Shown: positions 8,327-17,529, counted from the stretch's first letter. The stretch is 64,000 bases of DNA from WTJO01 sp965660165 (GCA_965660165.1 CBFHYU010000006.1:20014-84013), one strand, 5' to 3'. The notes: generated by a model from the letters alone, not told the origin. Translations and numbers: made by a program.

Positions 8327-9812
8327 ATTTCGTATTACACGCCCTCATACCAAAAATGCAGGTATCAGATCAGCAGATGAGTATCTTGCTGGACTGCAAG
8401 ATAACAGAGAGGTCTGGCATCAGGGCGAGCGCATTTCAGATGTCACTAGCCATCCAGCAATGGCACGTGGTGCAAAAACGCTTGCCAGTTTTCTTCAACG
8501 CCAACATGAGCCAGATTTGCAGGATAAAGTAACCTACCTTGATGATGATGGCGATAGATGTGCAATGGCCTTTCTGCCACCAAAATCAGCAGAGGATATT
8601 AAGCGACGCGGGGCGGCCTATTATGAATGGGCAACTTGGTCTCATGGGATGTTTGGCAGAACGCCCGATTATAAAAATGCGTCTTTGATGAGCTTTGCCA
8701 CCGCCAAAAGCTGGCTTGATCAAGGCACTGAGCGAGGTCGAGGCAACGCAGATTTTGCGGCTAATATGCAACATTATTATGATTATGTGCGCAAAAATGA
8801 TTTGGTGTTAACCCATACGCTAGTGAACCCCCAAAAAAGCCATGAGGTTGCAAAAGAAGGCAAATATGACGATGAAATTGCCTTGCATGTGGTCAAAGAA
8901 ACAGATGCAGGTATTATCGTCAAAGGCGCGCGCCTATTAGCCACGTTAGGGCCTTTGGCAGATGAAATTGAGGTATTTCCCTCAACCTTGCTTAAAGGCA
9001 GTGCCGAGAATATTCCGTTTGCCTTTGCCTTTGCGCTACCTATCGCTGCACAAGGGCTGAAGCTAATTACAAGAGATAGCTATGATCATGGCAAATCTCA
9101 TTTTGATGCACCGCTAAGTAGCCGTTTTGAAGAGATGGATTCTGTGGTGATTTTCGATAATGTGCTTGTCCCGTGGGAACGGCTATTTATGTATCGTGAA
9201 CCGCTATTATGCAATCAGGCCTTTGGCGCCACAAATGCAGTTGTGCATATGATGCATCAGGTCGCCTGTGGCAAGCTGGCAAAAGCAGAGTTTATGGTTG
9301 GTCTTATGACAGCGATTGCCCGCGCTTCTGGTAAGGATAAAGATTTAACAGTCAAGGGTATGATAGCTGAAGTAATGATGATGTGTGAGACTGTGCGTGC
9401 CTTGCTATTTAGCGCAGAAGCTCAGGCACATCCTGACCAATGGGGGCATTATATTCCGTATAGATGCCCAATTGATACAAGCCGCAATCTGTTTCCAAAA
9501 ATGTATCCGCGTATGGTCGAAATTTTGCAATTGCTTGGATCATCAAGCTTGATGGCCACCCCATCTGAAGCAGATTTTAGCAACCAGCTATCTGAAGATG
9601 TTGCCCGCTATTTTCAGCTCGCCAATGCTGATTCGAGAGATCGTGTTGCGCTGTTCCGTCTGGCACATGATGTTTGTATTAGCGGCTTTGGCAATCGTCA
9701 GGCGCTTTATGAGCGGTTTTTCTTTGGCCCCCCTGCCATTATGAATGCAGGCTATTATGACCTTTATGATAAGGAACCGTTGATAGACCGAGTTACGTCT
9801 TTTCTGAAATAG
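8319..9812 (+). CDS. HpaB-type FADH2-dependent aromatic hydroxylase, oxygenase component
   Basis: A 497-residue protein of the 4-hydroxyphenylacetate 3-monooxygenase oxygenase (HpaB/PvcC) family. It uses reduced flavin from a separate reductase to hydroxylate a phenol ortho to its OH. The N-terminal RSADEYLAGLQDNREVW, the central YYEWATWSHGMFGRTPDY and a C-terminal helical domain ending in YERFFFGPP are typical, and length is normal. I chose the ATG at 8319 because AGGAG sits 7 bases before it. No HpaC flavin reductase is adjacent and no hpaDE meta-cleavage genes are visible. Family relatives also hydroxylate and dehalogenate halophenols (TftD/HadA group), so the substrate is open. Its 3-prime end overlaps the convergent gene at 9793. 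Confidence 0.88.
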   Translation: MDEFRITRPHTKNAGIRSADEYLAGLQDNREVWHQGERISDVTSHPAMARGAKTLASFLQRQHEPDLQDKVTYLDDDGDRCAMAFLPPKSAEDIKRRGAAYYEWATWSHGMFGRTPDYKNASLMSFATAKSWLDQGTERGRGNADFAANMQHYYDYVRKNDLVLTHTLVNPQKSHEVAKEGKYDDEIALHVVKETDAGIIVKGARLLATLGPLADEIEVFPSTLLKGSAENIPFAFAFALPIAAQGLKLITRDSYDHGKSHFDAPLSSRFEEMDSVVIFDNVLVPWERLFMYREPLLCNQAFGATNAVVHMMHQVACGKLAKAEFMVGLMTAIARASGKDKDLTVKGMIAEVMMMCETVRALLFSAEAQAHPDQWGHYIPYRCPIDTSRNLFPKMYPRMVEILQLLGSSSLMATPSEADFSNQLSEDVARYFQLANADSRDRVALFRLAHDVCISGFGNRQALYERFFFGPPAIMNAGYYDLYDKEPLIDRVTSFLK

Positions 9813-10689
9813 CGCCGCTGGCTAGCCCCTCTCTGATGGCGGTAGCAAGCTGAACTCTATCTTGAGGTACATTACCATCAAACCTACCCGAAAGCTCAAG
9901 GCTAGCAATTCTGGCTTGGCTATGTGCAATTGCAGTTGCCATATCATTTGGCATGCCTAATTCGGCTAATGTCTTTGCAACTTCCTGCATTTCTGCTGCT
10001 CGGCGTGCGCCATGCACTGCCACCCGTTCCATAACGTAATCTGCTAGACCAGCCATATCATCAATGCCTAGCGTGTTGCCAGCAGACGCAAGAATCTCAC
10101 TATCCAGCCCTCTCATTTGGGCAGCAGTGACACATTCACAGATAAGCGATTCAACCCCCTTGATCAGGATAGAGCGTAGCATTTTTACCTCGCACGCATC
10201 CCCGACCCGATCTCCTTGCCAGTCAAAATTAAAATCAAGCCTGTGAAATATCGGCACTAGCCTATTTTTTTCAGCCCCTGCCAACAGCAATTTAGTGCGG
10301 TGTTTTGCAGGATAAATAGGTGCCATGATCGCCATATCAACATAGCCAACAGAATTCTGGCTAAACTGCGAAGCTGTTTTTTGTTTAGTGCCTGGCGAGA
10401 CTGAATTGCCATCACAAAATAGATGGTCTGGCGTTAGATATGGCAATATCGACAAGGCAGCATCATATGATTGATCTGCTGTCACCACGCTAATAATGAT
10501 ATCAGCCTCTTGCGCCAGCCTTTCAGGTGTGTCCACCAGCGTTACCATCTGAGCTTTTGCAGAATCAGCCGCTAAATAAGCATGGTCATATCCATATATC
10601 TTAAGATGAAAGCTCTCGTATAAAGAGGCTGAGATTGCCCTACCTGCCTCGCCATATCCTAGCAATCCGATCCTGTCATTTGCCATCAT
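9793..10689 (-). CDS. NAD(P)-dependent beta-hydroxyacid dehydrogenase-like protein (DUF1932 type)
   Basis: A 298-residue protein with an N-terminal 6-phosphogluconate dehydrogenase-type Rossmann domain (GYGEAG at 11-16) and a C-terminal helical domain of the DUF1932 kind, with the CEVKMLRSILIKGVESL helix carrying the likely catalytic lysine. Such proteins oxidise or reduce 3-hydroxy acids. It is the last gene of the lig operon, 8 bases after the dienelactone hydrolase gene, and overlaps the convergent hpaB-like gene by 20 bases. It may use ATG 10689 or 10686; AGGTG lies just upstream. Its place in protocatechuate breakdown is unknown; handling of the aldolase products or a side substrate is possible. 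Confidence 0.8.
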   Translation of the reverse strand: MMANDRIGLLGYGEAGRAISASLYESFHLKIYGYDHAYLAADSAKAQMVTLVDTPERLAQEADIIISVVTADQSYDAALSILPYLTPDHLFCDGNSVSPGTKQKTASQFSQNSVGYVDMAIMAPIYPAKHRTKLLLAGAEKNRLVPIFHRLDFNFDWQGDRVGDACEVKMLRSILIKGVESLICECVTAAQMRGLDSEILASAGNTLGIDDMAGLADYVMERVAVHGARRAAEMQEVAKTLAELGMPNDMATAIAHSQARIASLELSGRFDGNVPQDRVQLATAIREGLASGAISEKT

Positions 10690-10697
10690 GCACCTGA

Positions 10698-11357
10698 CTA
10701 ATATCTATCCATAAATGAAGCTGTGCGCGTCATCGCCAGCTGTGCTGATGCCGCATCATACTGACCGCGATGGTCACAGTTAAAGCCATGAGCCGCATCG
10801 TAAATATAGGTCTCAACCTCTGGCTGGGCAGCAATAAATGCATTTACGCCATCCATTGGAATTGAGCCATCTTGCTCGCCAAAATGGGCAAGCACAGGGC
10901 ATTTTGGCGTGTTATCTTTCAAGGCTGGTAACTCTCCACCATAGTAGCTTACAGCCCCTGTTAGCCTGTCACTTTTACATGCCATCCGCCATGCCAGCGA
11001 GCCGCCCCAGCAAAATCCAACAACATAGCGCTTCATCTGTTCTGGCAATAATTCAAGCGTTGCGGCAATATCCTGCTCAGCAAAGCTATCTACCTCATCT
11101 TTGATAGCGCGGCCTCTTGCAATGCCATCTGCGTCATAATCAAGCTGGATATTCTCACCTGCCCTGTCAAATAACGCAGGTGCAATTGTCAGCCAACCTT
11201 CAGCGGCAAATCTGTCAACTACCTCGCAAATATGGGTATTTAGCCCGAAAATTTCCTGAAGCAGAATGATGCCGCCCTTCACCTCGCCTTGTGGTTCTGC
11301 TTTTGCGGCAGAAAAGGTAAATCCGTCAGATGAAGGAAGATAAATAATATTCGCCAT
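10698..11357 (-). CDS. dienelactone hydrolase family protein
   Basis: A 219-residue alpha/beta-hydrolase of the carboxymethylenebutenolidase family. The unusual Cys-Asp-His triad is complete: C116 in GFCWGGS, D163 in FGEQDG and H190 in DAAHGFNC, with E35 in LLQEIFGLN as the regulatory glutamate. Classical members open dienelactones made in chlorocatechol ortho-cleavage. Here it follows the 4,5-cleavage genes in the same direction (53 bases after ligJ), where a lactone-opening or detoxifying role is possible. Its presence beside a reductive dehalogenase locus hints at haloaromatic substrates, but that is inference. Confidence 0.88.
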   Translation of the reverse strand: MANIIYLPSSDGFTFSAAKAEPQGEVKGGIILLQEIFGLNTHICEVVDRFAAEGWLTIAPALFDRAGENIQLDYDADGIARGRAIKDEVDSFAEQDIAATLELLPEQMKRYVVGFCWGGSLAWRMACKSDRLTGAVSYYGGELPALKDNTPKCPVLAHFGEQDGSIPMDGVNAFIAAQPEVETYIYDAAHGFNCDHRGQYDAASAQLAMTRTASFMDRY

Positions 11358-11410
11358 GATAATTAACGCTCCGTGTTCTAGCTAATAGTATCTGTTCCAG
11401 CCTTGCGATA

Positions 11411-12421
11411 TTAAAGGGACAGGCGGGAGAATACGGCTCTGCTATTATGCTCAAAAATATCCTGCTTTGCCTCAGAAGATAGCTTGCTGTTCTGGTCAAT
11501 ATAACGTTTTGTGTCGTCATAATAATGGCCTGAGCGCGGGTCTATACCCCGCACAGCGCCTATCATCTCGGATGCAAATAAAATATTCTTATGTGGGATA
11601 ACCTCAAGCAGCATATCAATGCCGTGCTGATGATAAACGCATGTATCAAAATAAATATTATTCAGCACACGCTCATCTAAATCACCTAGCCCTTTATCTT
11701 GGGCTATGCCTCTGAACCTGCCCCAATGATACGGCACAGCGCCGCCGCCATGCGGAATGATAATTTTCAATTCAGGGAAATCTGTAAACACGTCAGAGAA
11801 TAACAAATGCACAAAAGCAGTAGTGTCAGCCCCCAAATAATAGCTTGACGTTGTATCGAGCGAATGATGACACGCACCTGATACATGAATCATAGCAGGC
11901 ACATCTAGCTCGACCATCTTTTCATAAAATGGATACCAGTATCTATCCCCAAGCCGTGCATCTTTCCAGAAACCACCAGAAGGGTCTGGATTCAGATTAC
12001 ATCCAATAAACCCCATCTGATTAACACATCTGTCTAATTCAGCAATCGAGGTCTCAATCGCTGTTTCAGGGCTTTGAGGCAACTGGCAGACAGGCGCAAA
12101 ATTATTCGGAAACAAATCACATACTCGTCTGATGAGGTCATTTTGATGTTCTGTCCATGCTTGAGAGGTGCTGGCATTGCCAACATGATGCCCCATCCAG
12201 CTAGCACGTGGTGAAAATATAGTGAGGTCTGTTCCGCGTTCCTGTTGCAATTTCAGCTGGTTCTGCTCGATTGACAGCCTAATCTCATCATCACTTAGTT
12301 TAATCTCGCCCTTTTCAAAAATATGCTCTGGATTGGTTTTCAGAATCTCCTTTTGCGCATTGCGATAGGCCTCAACCGCAGGCGGTGTAGTTGTGTAATG
12401 TCCATGACAGTCAATAATCAT
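11411..12421 (-). CDS. ligJ: 4-oxalomesaconate hydratase
   Basis: A 336-residue amidohydrolase-superfamily hydratase that adds water to 4-oxalomesaconate, giving 4-carboxy-4-hydroxy-2-oxoadipate (CHA). It begins with MIIDCHGHYTT, giving zinc ligands H6 and H8, and has IHVSGACHH in the middle and the IPHGGGAVPYHWGR block typical of LigJ. The length fits LigJ. It follows ligK by 23 bases on the same strand, and all other enzymes of the protocatechuate 4,5-cleavage pathway are upstream in the operon, so the assignment is firm. Confidence 0.92.
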   Translation of the reverse strand: MIIDCHGHYTTTPPAVEAYRNAQKEILKTNPEHIFEKGEIKLSDDEIRLSIEQNQLKLQQERGTDLTIFSPRASWMGHHVGNASTSQAWTEHQNDLIRRVCDLFPNNFAPVCQLPQSPETAIETSIAELDRCVNQMGFIGCNLNPDPSGGFWKDARLGDRYWYPFYEKMVELDVPAMIHVSGACHHSLDTTSSYYLGADTTAFVHLLFSDVFTDFPELKIIIPHGGGAVPYHWGRFRGIAQDKGLGDLDERVLNNIYFDTCVYHQHGIDMLLEVIPHKNILFASEMIGAVRGIDPRSGHYYDDTKRYIDQNSKLSSEAKQDIFEHNSRAVFSRLSL

Positions 12422-12444
12422 AGCGCTATCCTCATAATGAAAAA

Positions 12445-13173
12445 CTAGTCTCGGTTGCGTGTATCAATGCCGCCAAAACTGCCTAGTGCATCAAGGTCTT
12501 CGACATATTCTAGGCCTTCTTGTTCAAGCCGCCCGCGCATATTATACAAATCAAGCCCAAGCTCACCCTTTGCCATAAGCGCCCGCTTTTCTTCTTCATT
12601 TGCCAGTCTGGCTTCAGAGGCCGCTAGCACGCTTTCAGCATCACGGCGCGGCACAATCACAACCCCATCATCATCAGCAATAACCGCATCACCTGGATAG
12701 ACAAGCTGGCCAGCACAAACAACAGGTACATTCACAGCCCCAAGCGTGTTTTTCACAGTCCCCTTTGACGAGATAGCCCGTGACCAGACAGGAAAAGACA
12801 TATCCTGCAAATCAGCTACATCACGGACACCGCCATCAACCACCAGCCCTTTTACCCCTCGCGCCTGACATGAAGTTGCAAGCAAATCACCAAAAAACCC
12901 ATCTGTATTATCAGTGGTACAGCCCGCAATCAGCACATCACCTGGCTGACAAAGCTCTATTGCCACATGCACCATCCAGTTATCGCCTGGCTGGATAAGG
13001 ATTGTGACGGCTGACCCGCCAATGCGCGCTTTTGGATAGATAGGCCGCATATATGGCTTCAACAGACCTGTGCGCCCTTGTGCTTCATGCACAGTCGAAG
13101 TGCCAATTTCACCTAGTCGGCTGGCAATATCGTGATCTACACGTTTGATATTTTTTACCGCTACTGTCTTCAT
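12445..13173 (-). CDS. ligK: 4-carboxy-4-hydroxy-2-oxoadipate aldolase
   Basis: A 242-residue class II pyruvate aldolase of the RraA fold. It cleaves CHA to pyruvate and oxaloacetate (also a possible oxaloacetate decarboxylase), the last step of 4,5-cleavage. The active-site motif VVDGGVRD gives R117 and D118; GFFGDLLAT near 92-100 forms the metal/phosphate loop. The ATG at 13173 is preceded by AGGAG with 6-base spacing; a GTG lies one codon upstream. It sits between ligI (22 bases upstream) and ligJ (23 bases downstream). Also known as galC or proA in other genera. Confidence 0.92.
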   Translation of the reverse strand: MKTVAVKNIKRVDHDIASRLGEIGTSTVHEAQGRTGLLKPYMRPIYPKARIGGSAVTILIQPGDNWMVHVAIELCQPGDVLIAGCTTDNTDGFFGDLLATSCQARGVKGLVVDGGVRDVADLQDMSFPVWSRAISSKGTVKNTLGAVNVPVVCAGQLVYPGDAVIADDDGVVIVPRRDAESVLAASEARLANEEEKRALMAKGELGLDLYNMRGRLEQEGLEYVEDLDALGSFGGIDTRNRD

Positions 13174-13198
13174 CACCTACTCCTGATTATGGTTCATA

Positions 13199-14101
13199 TT
13201 ATGCATCATTAAAACCGTATAGACGTGCTGGATTATCTACCAGAATTTTTCGCTGCAGTGTTTCATCGCGTGCCAGCAGAGGTACTAGATCAAGCAAATC
13301 ACCATCATTCGGCATGAATGTTTTAATATTCGGATGTGGCCAGTCAGTCCCCCACAAGGTTCTGTCTGGTGCAATCTCAACCAGCTCCTGAGCATAGGGT
13401 ATAGCATCATAAAATGGCGGGCCTGCAGCAGAAATGCGCTCTGAGCCGCAAATTTTCACCCACCAATTATCACGCTTAAGAAAAGATTTTAGAATGTGAA
13501 ATGCATGTTGATGCACCCCCTCAGAGGTCGGCACCCGCCCCATATGATCAACAATAATATCCATATCAAATTGCAAGAAAAACTCTTCAAAGCTGATAAT
13601 ATCTTCTGCATTTACATGAATAACCAGATGCCAGCCCAGCGGTTTGACGCGTTCTAACACCCGCTTCATCATATCCAGATCAGGCGTACCCCCTAGATGG
13701 GTAACAAAATTAAATCTGATACCACGTACCCCGCCAGCATCCAAATCAGCAAATGCTTCATCGCTAAAACTATCATTGGCAATACAGACACCGCGATAAT
13801 GTTCAGGATTATGTTTCAGCGCATCCATCATTGCGCGGTTATCAGGGCCATGACAGCTAGCCTGCACAATTACAGCCCTGTCAATGCCAAGCAGGCTATG
13901 CAATGCCGCCAGCTTTTCCTTTGGTCCATCAGGTGGATGATAGGTTGAATTCGGATGATAGGGAAAGACCTCATGTGGGCCAAATACATGGCAATGTGCA
14001 TCACATGCACCTGCAGGCGCTTTGAATATGGGTTTGCGTGTATCTGGTTCAGGCGGCATACAGCTTTTCATACCTGTAACAGGATGGGTATAGTCAGTCA
14101 T
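13199..14101 (-). CDS. ligI: 2-pyrone-4,6-dicarboxylate lactonase
   Basis: A 300-residue amidohydrolase that opens 2-pyrone-4,6-dicarboxylate (PDC) to 4-oxalomesaconate. Metal and substrate residues sit in DAHCHVFGP (H36, H38), VQASCHGPDN, GGVRGIRFNF, DHMGRVPT and GTDWPHPN, in the order found in LigI. I start the gene at the ATG at 14101, whose A, T and G overlap the galD stop codon (ATGA), rather than at the ATG 18 bases upstream; the overlap implies coupled translation. High confidence because of the complete set of LigI motifs and the operon. Confidence 0.93.
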   Translation of the reverse strand: MTDYTHPVTGMKSCMPPEPDTRKPIFKAPAGACDAHCHVFGPHEVFPYHPNSTYHPPDGPKEKLAALHSLLGIDRAVIVQASCHGPDNRAMMDALKHNPEHYRGVCIANDSFSDEAFADLDAGGVRGIRFNFVTHLGGTPDLDMMKRVLERVKPLGWHLVIHVNAEDIISFEEFFLQFDMDIIVDHMGRVPTSEGVHQHAFHILKSFLKRDNWWVKICGSERISAAGPPFYDAIPYAQELVEIAPDRTLWGTDWPHPNIKTFMPNDGDLLDLVPLLARDETLQRKILVDNPARLYGFNDA

Positions 14102-15207
14102 TTCGTTTCTTTCTGCCATATTGATTGCGGGATAAACACCTCTCCCTTGCTGATAAGGCGGGTCGTTCGAAGCAAGCCAGCGCCTGTGATCACAATATCA
14201 TCACCCTCAGCCATTGAGAGCTGCACATCAAAACTGCCTGTGGGGTGTTCAATGCGCATAAGCTTGTCTGTGCCCTCTGGAATCACTGCCAGATCATGCA
14301 CTGCCCCATCTGGAAACAGGGCGGCCGTTGCAGCAGACACAGCGCCCAGAACACCTATCGCCTTATGACATTGTTTGGGAATAAAGGTACGCGTACAAAA
14401 TGCGCCCCCATGCTGAGATTTTGAGATAAGACACATTTTAGGCACAGCCTTTGCAGACACATCCCCTAATCCCATCGCCTTTCCTGCGGCAAGCCTAATT
14501 ATCTCAAGCCTTGCTTTCAATGCATCATTATTATTCAGCACATCTGGTGGCTCATATCCGCTTATTGATAAATCTTCAGCCCTAAGACAGACAACAGGCA
14601 TCCCATTATCAATGCAGGTAACCTGAACCCCGTCAAATTCGTCACGCACATTGCCAGTAGGCAATAACGCGCCTGTAGCAGAACCTTCAAGATCCTGATA
14701 TTGGCATATTACAGGCGCAGCGCTTCCCATAACCCCGTCAATTTTTGCTGTCCCCTCATAGATAGGAAAACCATCTTCAACTGGAAAGCTTAGCCTGCAT
14801 TGATTGCCGCTATTGGACATAAACACCGTTATCTCGGCAGTTTTGGCGCTTTTATCCAAAGCAGATAGCAAGCCTGATTCAATGCCAAATGCGCCTATTC
14901 CTGCCAGAATATTTCCGCAATTTGGCGTGTCATCAAGCCTGTCCTCCCCCACAATTGCCTGAATAAACAGATAGTCAAGATCACAGCCTTCACTATCCGA
15001 TTTTCGCACAATCGCAATTTTTGAGGTAAGCGGGTCTGCACCACCAAGCCCATCTATCTGGCGTGGATCACCTTGCGCACCCATCACCCATTTTAGCACA
15101 TTATCACGAATCTCAGGGTCTGACGGCAGGTCATCTTCACGAAAATACACGCCTTTTGAGCTACCACCCCGCAATTGCATAAAGGGAATTGCTGTCTGGT
15201 GCGTCAT
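14098..15207 (-). CDS. galD: 4-oxalomesaconate tautomerase (GalD/LigU-type, PrpF family)
   Basis: A 369-residue PrpF-family isomerase with two diaminopimelate-epimerase-like halves. It opens with FMQLRGGSSKGVYF and carries a cysteine in the DTPNCGNI motif (C97), as in GalD. It converts tautomers or double-bond isomers of 4-oxalomesaconate so that LigJ can hydrate them. GalD (gallate pathway, Pseudomonas) and LigU (Sphingobium) are relatives that catalyse slightly different proton shifts; sequence inspection cannot separate them here. ATGA overlaps occur at both ends, with ligC upstream and ligI downstream. Confidence 0.9.
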   Translation of the reverse strand: MTHQTAIPFMQLRGGSSKGVYFREDDLPSDPEIRDNVLKWVMGAQGDPRQIDGLGGADPLTSKIAIVRKSDSEGCDLDYLFIQAIVGEDRLDDTPNCGNILAGIGAFGIESGLLSALDKSAKTAEITVFMSNSGNQCRLSFPVEDGFPIYEGTAKIDGVMGSAAPVICQYQDLEGSATGALLPTGNVRDEFDGVQVTCIDNGMPVVCLRAEDLSISGYEPPDVLNNNDALKARLEIIRLAAGKAMGLGDVSAKAVPKMCLISKSQHGGAFCTRTFIPKQCHKAIGVLGAVSAATAALFPDGAVHDLAVIPEGTDKLMRIEHPTGSFDVQLSMAEGDDIVITGAGLLRTTRLISKGEVFIPQSIWQKETK

Positions 15208-16160
15208 CTGCTCATCTTCTGCTCTATCTCATGCAGGATACGCATGGCAGGCAAACAGTCTGCAAGACTAGCATTTGGCGTTTCATCTGAGATAATGGCG
15301 CGGACAAACTCTCTGTCAATCAGCTCAATACCGTTCATCGATACATCTACTGACGATACATCTATCTGGTTTTCTTTACCGTCAAACAAATCATCATATC
15401 GTGCCAGATAAGTGCCATTATCACAGATATATCTGAAAAAGCTTCCCAATGGCCCATCATTATTAAACGACAATGATAGGGTGCATAATTTGCCAGACTG
15501 TGTTTTTAGCAAAATAGCCATATCCATTGAAATCCCTAGCTGAGGATGTTCAGGGCCTTGTACGGCCTGAACCTCAACCACTGGCTCACCTGTCTGATAG
15601 CAAAATAAATCTACTGTATGGCAGGCATGATGCCACAATAGATGATCTGTCCATGAACGTGGCTCACCCTTTGCGTTCATGTTAGAGCGTCTGAAAAAAT
15701 AGGTCTGAACATCAAGTTGCTGAATAGATAGCTCACCTGCTTTGATTTTATGATGCACCCATTGATGAGAAGGGTTGAATCTGCGCACATGCCCTGCCAT
15801 CGCCACACAGCCTGTTTCCAGTTGTTTTGCGACCAGCTTTTCTGAATCGGCAAGCGTATCAGCCATTGGGATTTCGATCATCACATGCTTGCCAGCACCC
15901 ATTGCAGCAATGCCTTGTTCGGCATGAAGCTGTGTTGGTGTTGCCAGAATAACTGCATCAATCTCGTCACAATCAATCAATGACTGATAATCATCAAACC
16001 GCAATGGCACATGAAATGTATCCGCAATCGCATCTGCCTTTTGCATGCTAGTAGCCATCACCGCACGCACCTCAGCATCGTCTATCTGAGCAAGCGCCTC
16101 TAAGTGCTTTGTTCCAAAGGCACCATTTGCGCCTGCGACTGCTATTCTTGGCTTGCTCAT
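15204..16160 (-). CDS. ligC: 4-carboxy-2-hydroxymuconate-6-semialdehyde dehydrogenase
   Basis: A 318-residue Gfo/Idh/MocA-family NAD(P) dehydrogenase that oxidises the hemiacetal of the ring-cleavage product to PDC. The nucleotide fold has GANGAFG at 10-16. The C-terminal half carries long stretches characteristic of LigC: RRFNPSHQWVHHKI, RSWTDHLLWHHACHTVDLF and SFNNDGPLGSFFRYI. These make it distinct from the sugar dehydrogenases of the same family (compare the gene at 47.2 kb). ATG overlaps the ligB stop (ATGA) and the gene's end overlaps galD by 4 bases. Confidence 0.94.
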   Translation of the reverse strand: MSKPRIAVAGANGAFGTKHLEALAQIDDAEVRAVMATSMQKADAIADTFHVPLRFDDYQSLIDCDEIDAVILATPTQLHAEQGIAAMGAGKHVMIEIPMADTLADSEKLVAKQLETGCVAMAGHVRRFNPSHQWVHHKIKAGELSIQQLDVQTYFFRRSNMNAKGEPRSWTDHLLWHHACHTVDLFCYQTGEPVVEVQAVQGPEHPQLGISMDMAILLKTQSGKLCTLSLSFNNDGPLGSFFRYICDNGTYLARYDDLFDGKENQIDVSSVDVSMNGIELIDREFVRAIISDETPNASLADCLPAMRILHEIEQKMSR

Positions 16161-17002
16161 ATTGATGAATTTTCCAAAATAATTGCCCCATAGGCAGTTG
16201 CCGATACAGGAATATGATAAAACCGATAGGCCTCTTTTACCTTATCATTGAGCGCGCCCCGCATCACATTCCACATAATCATCTCAATTCCTTCACAGCC
16301 AGCCTCACGGATAAAATCTGTATGGCTAAATTTGGTATTGGCAAGCGGGTCAGCGACCAGATTATCTAAAAAGGTTTTGTCAAATTCAGGATTAACAACC
16401 CCTGCACGCTCGCCGCCTAGCTGGTGAGATAGACCACCTGTTCCCCAAATACCAACCGAAATATCCTGATCAAAACTCGCCACAGCACGGCCTATTGCCT
16501 GCCCTAGCTTGAAACAGCGTGCCGCCGTTGGCAATGGATGCTGGATAACATTCACACATAGTGGCACTACCGCCGCTGGCCATTCATCAGGCTGGTCATA
16601 AGCGATAGATAACGGCACTGTCAGCCCATGATCTACATCTAACGAGCCAGCCACAGCCATATCAAATTCGTCTGCCATTAGCTGTTCAACCAAATGCCAT
16701 GCAAGTTCGGGATGACCCTTTACAACAGGGACGTTTCGGGCACCCCAGCCTTCATCAGCAGGCTGAAATTCCTCTGACACACCAATGGTAAAGGTAGAAT
16801 AGCCATCTAGTGAATATGAGGTGGCATGATCATTAAAGACGATAATATTTACATCTGGAACATTCTGTTTATGCCATGCACGCAATGGCTCAAAGCCTTT
16901 GAAAAGGGGCTGCCAATAGGGCTCGTCTGTTTTGCCATTATCCATAGCAGCGCCTACGCCTGGCACATGCGATGTACCCATTCCTGCCAGTATTTTTGCC
17001 AT
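16157..17002 (-). CDS. ligB: protocatechuate 4,5-dioxygenase beta (catalytic) subunit
   Basis: A 281-residue class III extradiol dioxygenase that cleaves the ring of protocatechuate between C4 and C5. The iron ligands H12 (GTSHVPG), H59 (FNDHATSY) and E240 (GCEGIEMIMW) and the catalytic base H193 (GGLSHQLGGE) are all present, close to the positions known for Sphingobium LigB. Its ATG shares bases with the ligA stop (TAATG), so both subunits are made together. Relatives cleaving gallate (DesB/GalA) fuse the two subunits; here they are separate, which favours protocatechuate. Confidence 0.94.
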   Translation of the reverse strand: MAKILAGMGTSHVPGVGAAMDNGKTDEPYWQPLFKGFEPLRAWHKQNVPDVNIIVFNDHATSYSLDGYSTFTIGVSEEFQPADEGWGARNVPVVKGHPELAWHLVEQLMADEFDMAVAGSLDVDHGLTVPLSIAYDQPDEWPAAVVPLCVNVIQHPLPTAARCFKLGQAIGRAVASFDQDISVGIWGTGGLSHQLGGERAGVVNPEFDKTFLDNLVADPLANTKFSHTDFIREAGCEGIEMIMWNVMRGALNDKVKEAYRFYHIPVSATAYGAIILENSSI

Positions 17003-17406
17003 TATCTGTTATCCTTTTGCTGTTCTTCTATGCTTCTATTGCCATCAATAGGTCTGCCGCCATTCATCATCATTTGCTGAAACTCATCAAAGCTCAGCTC
17101 AGGGTTGCTCATCTTGCCATACATAACTTGCGGCGGCTGTTTGTCATGGCTAACCAGCTTAAAGGTATAATAGACATTTGCGCCAAGTTTAAGCATGCGG
17201 AGATAGTCTCTGTCTTGAACTGCCTGCTTTTGTTCTTCTGTGATTTTGAATTTGGCAAGATAGCCAAGCTCATCTGCTGCAAATTCTGCCCGACATTCTG
17301 ATTTGTTCAATGTCATCAGAAACATATTAAGATGATACCCACGCCGATATTGCCGGCTATCAAGCACATAGGTGCCTGGCACATCATCATAATCTCTTGC
17401 TGTCAT
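17002..17406 (-). CDS. ligA: protocatechuate 4,5-dioxygenase alpha (small) subunit
   Basis: A 134-residue all-helical small subunit that covers the active site of LigB. The core DDVPGTYVLDSRQYRRGYHLN, the helix with ECRAEFAADELGYL, LGANVYYTFKL and the C-terminal QMMMNGGRP are LigA-like. I choose the ATG at 17406 because AGGAG lies 8 bases before it; an in-frame ATG at 17430 has no such site. It is the first gene of the compact lig operon, 123 bases downstream of the class II aldolase gene on the same strand, so transcription may begin at either gene. Confidence 0.93.
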   Translation of the reverse strand: MTARDYDDVPGTYVLDSRQYRRGYHLNMFLMTLNKSECRAEFAADELGYLAKFKITEEQKQAVQDRDYLRMLKLGANVYYTFKLVSHDKQPPQVMYGKMSNPELSFDEFQQMMMNGGRPIDGNRSIEEQQKDNR

Positions 17407-17529
17407 ATTCTTGTCTCCTGAATAGCTCATCAGTAACTGCTACTGTGAATTATATTATTCTAAAGCAATGGCAAAGATGCAAGGCTAATCACAATAGCCA
17501 GCAGACTAAAGATATATTTTTTTGAACGG

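Noticed and set aside
13955..14368. 137-codon open frame on the plus strand across ligI and galD
   Set aside because: It is antisense to two well-supported overlapping lig genes, lacks a ribosome binding site and has no recognisable domain.
16157..17406. Gallate dioxygenase
   Set aside because: Gallate dioxygenases fuse the two subunits; here ligA and ligB are separate genes, and ligC and ligI for PDC formation and hydrolysis are present.
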